A stretch of DNA of 64,000 bases from Gigaspora rosea (lineage: Eukaryota > Glomeromycota > Glomeromycetes > Diversisporales > Gigasporaceae). The position numbers and the translations under genes are program-made. The notes beneath the pieces were generated by a model. It searched no databases. It saw only the letters and a program-made list of their open reading frames with translations, and was not told the origin of the DNA. Below, one piece after another: positions 55,512 to 64,000 of this stretch; position 1 is the stretch's first letter; every line of letters starts with the position of its first letter. Location: NCBI GenBank assembly GCA_003550325.1, contig QKWP01000215.1:147260-211259 (forward strand). The letters are read 5' to 3'.

Positions 55512-56450
55512 GTACATTGAAATTGAATTAATTCAGAATTTATATTAAAAAATTAATCAAATACAGTACAAGCTCAAAATTTTCAAACCCAAATTAATCA
55601 AATACAAGTATAAAATTTTCAAAATTATATTCTACAATTGTTTATTATTCCATTGAATCTGTCAATTATTAAATTAAAAGTTCGTCAAAAATTTCTTTTT
55701 CAAATGATAAAAATAATAAAATGTAAGCAATTAAATCGTCCACTCGAGAGCATTCTGCAAATATTATTTTCGCAATGCAAAATCTTTGTCCTTTTAAATT
55801 TTTTAATTTGGAATTCCTCATTTATCGAATGTGCTTATCACTTTTTAAAACTGCTTTGAATCATTTAAACTTTAATCTTTGACTATTTTATTTTCGAAGA
55901 TAATTGATGCAATGAAACATTAAATGAGCCCATTTCTCTGTCGTATAATCCTAGTAAAAGACCTGGTTTAAATCATATATTTTATTATCATACGCAGACC
56001 TTTATCTAATTACATGTGTACAATGAATAACCCTATATCTTTAGGATGACCCGATTACTGATTATTTTCAATCAAATGATTTGTGTACTGTTGCGAAACT
56101 GTGTAATACAAATCTTCATAAAGAATGAGTCGTCCCATAATTTGGGTTAAATCATCAGTTAGATTATAAAATGTATTAGTTTTTTACTAAAACTTTGGTT
56201 AAATTTTTTGCTAGAGCTAGAACATGTTTTCAAAATCAGCTTTTTAAAAGACCAATTCGCGCTGTATCGTCTTGTATTATGATTGACAAATCTATATAGA
56301 TTAGTCAACTAGAGAAGAATATACATATATTTCGTACTGTACGGAAGATAATTTAGTACTGTACTATACAACATTTAGAAAGGGTACGGTACAGTACGAA
56401 TATCCATATATATTAAGGCTTTATTGTAAATACCGAATTCATTTGCATCC
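55512..56450. other. Intergenic; nothing firmly recognised
   Basis: AT-rich DNA. A 73-residue frame at 55,638-55,859 is unconvincing. Repeated TACTGTACGGTACAG words at 56,330-56,400 form a small palindrome-rich patch that recurs near 57,600-57,770. Confidence 0.45.
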
Positions 56451-56744
56451 ACTTATTTGCGCGGGTAATACAGACTCCTGGGGAGGAAATAGCCAATCGG
56501 AGAGTGCAAATTTTGACTATTCCCCGAACACGCGTAAAAGAAGAAAAAAGCGAAAATATGCAAAAACTAATGTTTAAATTGATCTTAGTGCACTAATTAA
56601 AAATGACGGGAATGAAATTTTACATATAATAAACATCATTCTAACCCTATAGCCTCTAACGTTAAGGCCCCTAACCTTAAATTTTTATCTCACGCACTTA
56701 GTTTATTTACAAAATCGGTTTTGTGTTAGCCGCGCAAAAAGTAA
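56451..56744. mobile_element. Mutator-like MITE, copy of the 35,902 family
   Basis: Ends ACTTATTTGCGCGGGTAATA and ACTTTTTGCGCGGCTAACAC are inverted. The body aligns with 35,902-36,233 (shared CGTAAAAGAAGAAAAAAGCG-like and ATTAAAAATG words). GAATTCATTT flanks both sides a few bases outside, a 10-bp direct repeat. Contains CTAACCCTATAG. Confidence 0.7.
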
Positions 56745-56824
56745 AATGGAATTCATTTAGTTATATTGTTACACGATTAATATGTATTACGCAAATTAAT
56801 TTTTTTTTAATTGTTTGTTTTAAG

Positions 56825-57051
56825 AAAAGCGTGTGAATAAAACTTCAACTGGTCAAAAGTCTTCTAAAAGGACTCGGCTTGCCAAAAATAGCACAGGAAT
56901 TTCACGTGAATGTTCTGACTTGACTATTGGAGATCACGAAGACATTTTAAGAATTGAACATGAAAAGCTCAGTATTCAAAAGGATAAAAATAATGAACTA
57001 GAGAGGGAAATTATGCTGCGGGAGAAACTTCAAAAACTCCAAAATAATTAA
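56825..57051 (+). CDS. Orphan last exon with coiled coil
   Basis: A pyrimidine-rich tract and TTTTAAG at 56,824 resemble a splice acceptor. From there an open frame of about 75 residues runs to a TAA. It begins basic and Ser/Thr-rich (KTSTGQKSSKRTRLAKNSTG) and ends in a helical stretch, rich in Glu and Lys (HEKLSIQKDKNNELEREIML), that looks like a coiled coil. This composition resembles C-terminal ends of Myb/SANT-like or transposon-derived DNA-binding proteins in these fungi, but no domain proves it. There is no ATG, and upstream exons were not found. The MITE at 56,451-56,744 lies directly before it, perhaps inside its last intron. Confidence 0.35.
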
Positions 57052-57292
57052 TATTTAAATAAAATATGATTTGCGAATTTATTATAATAATTGTATTTGC
57101 GAAAAAAATTTAATTGTCGGTAAAAATTTGTGGTATAATTAGGTTAAATTATTTTTTTTCAAATCATAAATTAGCGAAGTAATTGTATTATTTTATTATC
57201 GTCGGTTTAATTTGTTATTTGGACTAAACGCATGCTAGTATATATATTTATATCAGCATTTACAAAATATTCTATACGGTTCGAACAAACTA

Positions 57293-57577
57293 AGGGTGCT
57301 CTCAAGTATCTCTCTCAATGTGATTTGCTAGTTATAGAGATCGTGCACAAGTACTACTATTAATTGAAGTAAGCCTTACGGTAATTTTGCCAAAGTTCAT
57401 TTTGCGAAATGCGGATATTAAATTTTAGCCAATCAACGCAACTCTATGATAAAAAAAGATGGTCTCTGACCATCTTCTTTTTTGATCGCGATAATGAACT
57501 CGCTTGCCGAATAATTTATTTTCCACTAATTAAAAATTGTGCTCTGACCTATTAATTTAGGTGCTTGAGAGCACCCT
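57293..57577. mobile_element. MITE with AGGGTGCTCTCAAG ends
   Basis: Ends AGGGTGCTCTCAAGTATCT and AGGGTGCTCTCAAGCACCT are inverted, and the inverted match extends outside through AAACT. A perfect stem-loop (AAGATGGTC/GACCATCTT) with A and T runs lies at 57,453-57,484. The end word GAGCTTGAGAGCACCT also occurs alone at 58,710-58,726, inside the kinase pseudogene, suggesting a second, partial copy. Confidence 0.7.
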
Positions 57578-58064
57578 AAGTTTATTTTTACAACAATATT
57601 TTAAAGCATTGTACTGTATTATTGTTCATAATTTTTTTATTTATTACAGTACGCCTTTTATATAAATATATAAGAAAAAAATGTACTGTACTCAAAAATG
57701 ATATAGCTAAATGAGAATACAATACAGTACATATTAAGGTAACATACAGTACGAAATATCTACAGTCCGACTAGAGAAGAACTAAGTATCCCAAAATATG
57801 AGTAATTCTTTTATGTCTAAATATATGCGATAATTAATTCATTATTAATTAGCAAATAGAATACTCAATCTGATCAAATTTTATAAAAAAAAAATCTTGA
57901 ATTTAATCATACACTTTGTTCATTTAATTTCCCCAACAGGACTTTACCGATATCGAATTCTAACCATAACCATATACGTATGAAAAATAAGCGACTATTC
58001 AGTTTCACTACATTCCAGAAACGTACGTACAGTATAAATTAGATGCACTTTCTTTTGAGCCAAA

Positions 58065-59420
58065 ATGTTAACTTACAATAATCTATTGAAAAGTAGCCAG
58101 AAAAATAGATAGTTCATCAGATTTCACTCAAATAGCCAACAATATTACCCAATTATATTTAAAGGTGACAAATTCTAAAAGAATTTTTCAAAGGAATTTC
58201 TTAATGAACTAGATAAAGAAATGTAATCTAATAAAAATTTAAAATGCTAAATTCCTGTTCAACTCTTGATTCATTAGAACTATTTTTAATAATGAAGAAA
58301 TAAATTCAGCTATTATTAGTTTTTGTTCAGATTATCAAATCATTCATTTAGTTTAGGTCGTTCTTGCAAATGTTATCATTATGTAAATGGGTTGAAAAAG
58401 ATGAACAAATATATGAGTGCCTAAATTGTTTTTGAAATAAAGTATTTTCGGCCGTTGTTATCTAAAATGATGATTCATGGCAAATTTGCTTGGGTGATAT
58501 CTTTTGAGTACAGTACTCTATTGATTGTAAAATTTCCAAGAAAAGTATAAAAAAAAGGTGTTTTGTTTTAAAAAGTTTGTTGAATAAAATGAAAGCTCAT
58601 TTTAATATCTTTATTAATAAAAAAAAAAGGTTTATTAAAATAGTTTTATCAATTTTAAATATTTTCCACTAAATAAAATTTATTTCCCAACACTTTTTGA
58701 GCCATTGATTGAGGAGCTTGAGAGCACCTCTGGTATTAAAGGTAAATTTGAGCTTAATTTGTTGGATATATTGTAATATTGTAAGATCTTTATATATCTA
58801 TCGGTATACTATATATATTATTAAATGGCTTCATAATTTAAACCACCAATTAGAGAAAAAGATTTGATATCTGATATCAGGATTATTAATCATGATCTAT
58901 TATAAACTACATTTTTATTAATTTATAATTTTGAAATTGACAACATTCTAAGAATAATTAATAGCTAAAAATGAATGGATATTTAATGCTGGAATTGAAG
59001 TGATTTGAAAAAATTATTGATCAAATTTAAATATCAATTATCGTGGATTTTTTACAATGAATTTGAAGCTATTGAGAAAATAGGTAAAGGTGAATTTGCA
59101 ACTGTACAACAGCATGACAAAAGTAGAAATTTAAATATACCTGTTAATTTAATTACTTTATAAATCAATTAATTGCCATAAAAATTTTATAATAGGGTAA
59201 TCTTTATTAAATATTTTACTTTCATTTATGATTTATTATATATATACCAATCTGAAAACATTTCATGTAATAATAAGTTAACATTATATATATTTTAATA
59301 TCTGCCTTAAAGATCCAACATTTTTAAAATAGGTTCATATTTTAAAAGATGATGTTTCTAAAGATTATGTTCTCATCATGGAATATGCTTCAAAAGGATG
59401 CTTCACAATAATCTAGATAC
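58065..59420 (+). pseudogene. Decayed second copy of the Sel1-kinase gene, cut by a hAT element
   Basis: It aligns with 50,785 onward. The start ATGTTAACTTACAATAA and the leader (TCAGATTTCACTCAAATAGC) are present, as are AAATGGGTTGAAAAAGATGAAC at the start of the repeats, the exon 1 end GGTATTAAAGGTAAATTTG with intron 1 start (58,731), the kinase glycine loop (ATAGGTAAAGGTGAATTTGC), the third intron and CATGGAATATGCTTC. Most Sel1 repeats are missing and replaced by unrelated sequence at about 58,411-58,730, possibly a broken MITE. Several stops and frameshifts are present. Intron retention shows DNA-level duplication, not retrocopying. Homology stops at 59,420, where the hAT end TAGTGTTCTGACCC begins. 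Confidence 0.8.
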
Positions 59421-59739
59421 TAGTGTTCTGACCCAGGTAAGTATCACCTGGGTCACCCGCAGATGGGTGGATGACCCGGGTCGAATTATGGCCCACTTGA
59501 GTAGTCAACCCACGGGTTACCCATTGGTCACCCTCAGGTTACCTGTGGGTTACCTACATGGGTGACCCATATGTGTTGGTTATAAACTATATATATAGTA
59601 GTATTCTGACCTGTTATAAAAATCCCAACCTGGGTTACACAGCTCAGCTGGGTAAGCATTGAGTAGTAGAAAAAATATGATGTATAATCTGTCATAAATC
59701 ATAAAAATATATAGTACAAAATATAAAAAAAAACTTACA

Positions 59740-59860
59740 ATTTTATCGCAATTTTTACTTTTTTGCAATTTTACTTTTTCACAATTTTTGCTTTTTTGCA
59801 ATTTTTGCTTTTTTACAATTTTTGCATTTTTTCAATTTTTGTATTATTACAATACAATTT
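59740..59860. repeat. CAATTTTTGCTTTTTTG tandem repeat
   Basis: Six or seven units of 16-18 bases (GCAATTTTTGCTTTTTT) near the left end of the hAT element. Short ORFs over it on both strands are repeat artefacts. Confidence 0.85.
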
Positions 59861-60779
59861 GATTTATTTATTGATAATGTTTATTTTATTCATATTTTTC
59901 ACTATTTGTTCAGGTAAATCAGATGAATATATTATATTATATTTTTAATTTATTTAAATTCATGTATTATTAATAGTAACAGTATAAAGTTTTATAGATC
60001 TTATTATAAAATTTGTGTATATTTATTATATTTATGACCAAATACTATTACAAATTATTTCTTTTAATAAATAATAACTTGCCTATTACCTCATTTGATA
60101 GACAGTTTCTCTTAGAAGTAATTTGATTACCAGCATCAGAAAAAGATGCTCACTTGGAACTGAGGAAGCAGGAATCAATAAATATTTCTGTGCTATTTAC
60201 TTAAGATAGGAAAAAAATTTTTATTTGTATTTTACCACTCATAAATATCAGCTGATTCATGTAAAACAGGTGCTATTACTTCATTAAAAATAGTTGTTGA
60301 TTTCATCTATATTATTTATTTTATTTTAATTATTACCAGAACTGAATACTTTTCTCATAAAATAAGGTGTAGTAGTTTCTGCAGGTGGCTCTAATTCATT
60401 AGTTACAGTTGTATTTTTTCATGTTTTAAATTCAATTTGTAATTTTTAATTACTTGGTTTTATATTTCTTTAGACTATGTGATCATTGATTTTAATTATA
60501 GATCCAGTATAGTAGCTATTAATTTAATATTTTTTGAATCATCAGAACCTTCCTAGTAGCTCTACAAAGAATTATAAATAACACCTCAAAATTTTGAAAT
60601 TACTGCTTGGGGTTCAAATAGTTCTTCATTATCATCAAGATCATTATTACTAAAATCTTCTTCTAATATGAAATAAAGTTTAAATTATTAGTTTAATAAA
60701 CTTGGTTTATAAAATAAAGCACATTTGATATAATAATAACTTAATTTTTTACTATTGAAATTCTCTCATAAATTTACTA

Positions 60780-62199
60780 CAGTTAAACCTCCATATTGTC
60801 ACCCTCTATATAGTCACAAAACCAATATAATCACTTTTGTAAGTTTACCAATCTTTTTACTATAATTTTCACCTCTATATAAGCACAATTGCATTATAAT
60901 CATTATCACAATTTTTTATTTACCATCTATATAAAATTACCCCTACATAATCACATTATAATTATAATATTTTGAATTAATTATTTTATTATTATAAATA
61001 TTTTTTTAAGTAATTAATTATTATTTTTTTACAAGTAAAAATTTTTAAATTTGTTTTTTTTTAATAATCAATTATAATTGCTACATATAAAAGTTAAAAT
61101 TTTACTAAGTAAATCGAAAAAATGCTCTAAGTAACATTGTTCAGGAGACAAAATTGCATATATTCTAAAATTTTCAAATAATTTGAATAATATTTTATTA
61201 TTATACTTTTACAATTTACGTTTAGGCGAAAAAAAATTAAAAAAATTAAAATTTTTTAGCTTGATCGTAAATTATAAAAGTGTATTAATAAGATTTTAAC
61301 CAAATTATCTAAAAATTTCATGATATATGTAATTTTTATCCCGAACAACTTTACTTATATCATTTTTATCAATTTACTTTAGGTAATTTTAACTTTTATA
61401 TGTAGCTATAATATATGATTTTTTAAAAAAAAATTTTTTAATTTTTTTTAAAATAATCGTATATCGTAGCTACATATAAAAGTTAAAATTCCAAATCTAG
61501 GTGAGTTTTAACCATTCTAGTAGGTTTAGGTTGCAGATAAATTAGATAATATTAATTTTGTCTATAGTCTGAGTCTCAACTTTTGTAATATAAACTGTAT
61601 TAAAAATATTTTTGTAATATTGAGAAACCCCACGAGGAATCTCACACAGTTTATCAATAAAGATAGAGGCAAAACCTCACCTTAACAACAAAAAAAAAAA
61701 AAAATTTAAAAATATCTAAAGTAAATCAATAAAAATGATAAGTAAAGTTGTTTGGAACACAAAATTACATATACTCTGAAATTTTGAGATAATTTGGTTA
61801 AAATTTCATTAATACACTTTTATAATTTACAATTAAGTTAAAAAATTTTTAATTTTTTTTAATTTTTTTCGCCTAAATGTAAATTGTAAAGGCATAGTAA
61901 TAAAATGTTATTCAAATTATTTAAAAATATCAGGATATATGTAATTTTGTCTCTTGAACAATGTTACTTAGGACATTTTTCGATTTACTTAGTATAACTT
62001 TAACTTTTATATGTAGCAATTATAATCGATTATTTAAAAAATAAAAATTTTTATTTATTAAAACTTCTATATAATTACATTTTTTTTATATTCACTTTTA
62101 TATAATTGTAATTATATAGAATTCCTCTATATTAGTCACATCTCTATATAATCACCACTTTTTGTATCCCAAGGGTGTGATTATATGGAGTTTTGACTG
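60780..62199. mobile_element. Tc1/mariner-like element, 1,420 bp, inverted-repeat interior (TA target)
   Basis: Ends CAGTTAAACCTCCATAT and CAGTCAAAACTCCATAT are inverted, and TA flanks both sides (60,778-60,779 and 62,200-62,201). Subterminal words (TATAGTCACA, TATAATCAC) link it to the element at 54,477. The interior has two long inverted arms (about 61,080-61,490 and 61,705-62,045) carrying the GAACAACTTTACTTA module and TTTATATGTAGC. The transposase relic continues cleanly on both sides, which confirms the boundaries. Confidence 0.8.
61492..61704 (+). mobile_element. Short retroposon-like insertion with poly-A
   Basis: It lies exactly between the inverted arms of the surrounding element. 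Less AT-rich sequence (AACCCCACGAGGAATCTCAC, then CAATAAAGATAGAGGC) ends in a 15-base A tract (61,690-61,704). It looks like the 3' end of a SINE or a 5'-truncated retrocopy. No clear target duplication was found. Confidence 0.4.
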
Positions 62200-63281
62200 T
62201 ATCTGCATTTTCAACTTTAATTTTTAATGCTTGTGTTAACAACTGAAAGAGTTGAATATTGAGCCCACTAAAATAGATTGTTAGGTCATCAAATAGTTTA
62301 AAAATTCTACTAATTCCTCTAATAATTCCTATTTATAATTTTTAAGCATTCAATTGTTTAATTTATTAAAATCATTTTTAATATCATTATTATTATCAAT
62401 TTGAAGATGCAAAGTTTTGAAAAACAATTCAATTGCTGAATGCAATTTTAAAAGCCTTTTTCAAAATAGGTAAGAGAAATTCCAGCAGTTTTTTGTGTCT
62501 TCAATAGTATGCAAAATAATTATTGGTTTTTCTATTTCATCATTCTTAGCATCTTATAAGCTTTTAGAAATATATTCAAGATTATGTCCTTGGGTTGGGT
62601 TTTTTTGTTTAACTTTTTTTGATTTTCCAGATCAATTTGTGTCAGATCAAGGCATTGACTTTGTTTTGATGATTGAAAAAATTTAATAAACTTTTGGATC
62701 CATTTATTATATGGATTTATAAATTTCAAAGCATGAATAACAGTAAGCTGAAGTGTATGCAACACAAGGTAAATGTTCAATACCATTCAAATCATTAATT
62801 GCTTTTTTTATATTTGCTCTATTATCAGTTATTGTGCAAATTATTTTCCATTTAACCCAGATTCTTCAATTTTAGATTCCAAGTATTCTTTTATTCATTT
62901 ACTTGTATGTGGATATTCAAAATGTTCAATAGCAAGTAGTACATTATGCACTTCAAAGTCTGATATCAACTAATAATGTTTGACACAACTCATATGACCT
63001 AATGCAACTGCTCATGTGACCTTAAAAACAATAGTTTTCTGTGTCATGCGTCATGCATTAATGGTGAAACTTATGGTTTCGTCAGGTTGCATCAAGGTTT
63101 TGTCATTCTTAATTAGCTGCATCAAGCATTTATAATATCAACTAGTGAAGAGTTACACCTATACTCATTATTAGCACAGGATGTCCATAAGTCTGTAATT
63201 ATAGAGACAGTAGTGCAAATATTGTCAAGAAGTTTTTAAGTCTTGTATAACCTTTTGATAAGCTATATTAATATTTTTCTA

Positions 63282-63659
63282 CCGTATTTACACGAAATAA
63301 CGCGTACCTGTGTGTTATTTCGAGGGGATGCGTATTATTTCGAGTATGCGTATAGGCGTTATTTCAGGGTAAAGGTCTAATTTCAAAAAAATTGTGCGTT
63401 ATATATGTGTGATGCATAAAAAACCAGTATTTCTTAATTTTATACATAGCATTTCTGATCTAAGTCAGATTTTTTGACTAAAAAAATTCTTATTTCTGCT
63501 TGTTATTTGAATTCGTTATTTTAGCAGATTATTAATTTGGCATTTGGAGTGTGCATTATATTATGACGCACATGGGCGTTATTTTGAAACCAGCATGCTA
63601 TTTTAAGAAAATGCAATTTTCGAAATAACGCTCATATGCGTTATTTCGTGTAAATACAG
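63282..63659. mobile_element. Tc1/mariner-like MITE, 378 bp (TA target)
   Basis: Ends CCGTATTTACACGAAATAAC and CTGTATTTACACGAAATAAC are inverted, flanked by TA (63,280-63,281 and 63,660-63,661). Subterminal GCGTTATTTCG words repeat. It interrupts the hAT transposase relic between its N-terminal part and the DLWTS block. The end word CCGTAT resembles that of the MITE at 29,657. Confidence 0.8.
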
Positions 63660-64000
63660 TAATACATTTATTGCTTGGTGGTTCAAATGCAGGATCAAAT
63701 CGCTGCATCATTTTTTATACCTTTTCTAGTTACAGTATTAAATAGTAAAGTGTCAGTACCTAACCATTTAGTTGTAATTTGCTTTAACTCGGCTTATTTT
63801 AATTTATTATATAGTGTTACTTTTTAAACATTTCATTTATATTTAACTGCCATTTTTTATTTGATTCTAGTTCCAATTTATCTGGTCCAAAAACTCTATG
63901 TACTGGATGTAAGTGTATTTTTATAGTTCCAATTGATCCATCAAGTTTATATTTTTTATTACAATCAGACTTTTTACCTTTTTAAGCACAATTATTTTAC

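Larger units (their letters stand above)
59421..64000 (-). mobile_element. Full-length hAT element relic, extends beyond the window
   Basis: The left end TAGTGTTCTGACCC directly interrupts the kinase pseudogene. Subterminal GGGTGACCC/GGGTTACC words fill 59,430-59,650. A transposase relic on the minus strand runs from the right window edge to about 60,070. The right end and the 8-bp target duplication (left flank CTAGATAC) should lie past 64,000. It contains two later TA-flanked insertions (60,780-62,199 and 63,282-63,659). Confidence 0.75.
60070..64000 (-). pseudogene. hAT transposase relic with BED-like N terminus, DDE and dimerisation regions
   Basis: Read on the minus strand from the window edge, fragments appear in the right order. 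KIHLHPVHRVFGPDKLE is the end of a BED-like zinc finger. FDPAFEPPSNKCI follows, and then, after the MITE at 63,282-63,659, TVSIITDLWTSCANNEYRC (first catalytic Asp). CTITDNRANIKKAINDLNG holds the second catalytic Asp, and the LPC.HTLQL-like block is degenerate. ELFDDLTIYFSGLNIQ follows, and after the element at 60,780-62,199 come LIATILDL.LKSMIT and the C-terminal hAT dimerisation block (EW.NTNKNFFPILSK, FLLPQFQVSIFF). Many stops and frameshifts make it inactive. The fragments 62,532-62,786 minus and 62,495-62,686 plus are pieces or shadows of it. Confidence 0.7.

Noticed and set aside
62495..62686. 63-residue plus-strand ORF
   Set aside because: Antisense to the hAT transposase relic, whose minus-strand motifs are in the right order.

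Overview
The window looks like a gene-poor, transposon-rich stretch of an arbuscular mycorrhizal fungus genome (Glomeromycotina, most like Rhizophagus). This is inferred from very AT-rich DNA, short GT-AG introns of 69-87 bp, a Sel1-repeat/TKL-like kinase gene, an F-box/leucine-rich-repeat gene, VC0807-like membrane proteins and many hAT, Mutator-like and Tc1/mariner-like elements. No database search was possible, so the taxon and all family names rest on motif recognition.

Layout. 0-5.5 kb: low-complexity DNA and palindromic (foldback) repeats, with a Mutator-like MITE and a hAT-like MITE. 5.7-8.9 kb: a decayed LTR element with two ~775-bp LTRs and a relic Gag zinc knuckle on the minus strand, inserted in a short tandem array. 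9.1-10.4 kb: a two-exon gene for a small multipass membrane protein, and a doubtful small secreted or membrane ORF. 10.4-16.4 kb: nested foldback elements, several Mutator-like MITEs with 8-9-bp target duplications, and broken coding relics. 17.3-24.5 kb: the main gene island, with two VC0807-like membrane protein paralogs flanking an F-box/LRR gene. 25-31 kb: solo or relic LTRs, a minisatellite and several TIR elements. 32-43.2 kb: an 8.6-kb LINE on the minus strand (ORF1 with a LIM-like zinc motif; ORF2 with endonuclease, reverse transcriptase, RNase H and a C-terminal CCHC motif), dead through frameshifts and cut in two by a 2.6-kb hAT element. 44.2-47 kb: a 2.7-kb hAT element that is mostly one giant palindrome and carries a nested 146-bp MITE. 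47.4-48.1 kb: a tRNA-related SINE. 50.8-53.5 kb: a Sel1-repeat/protein kinase gene that I could assemble into four exons, one of only 20 nt, with one frameshift. 54.5-57.6 kb: further TIR elements and an orphan last exon. 58.1-59.4 kb: a decayed second copy of the Sel1-kinase gene with its introns kept. Its kinase domain is cut at 59,420 by a full hAT element (59.4 kb to beyond the window end) whose transposase relic is itself split by two TA-flanked elements.

How the parts relate. The probable host genes are the two membrane-protein paralogs, the F-box/LRR gene, the Sel1-kinase gene and the 9.1-9.7-kb membrane protein gene; the other host-gene calls are weak. Almost everything else is layered transposon insertion, and target duplications let many layers be ordered: LINE before hAT, and kinase duplication before hAT before mariner-like insertions. 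The most unusual signals are a sequence module shared by three different TIR element families, a telomere-like TTAGGG motif inside most Mutator-like MITEs, and a GTCTC...GAGAC palindromic core shared by otherwise different foldback families.
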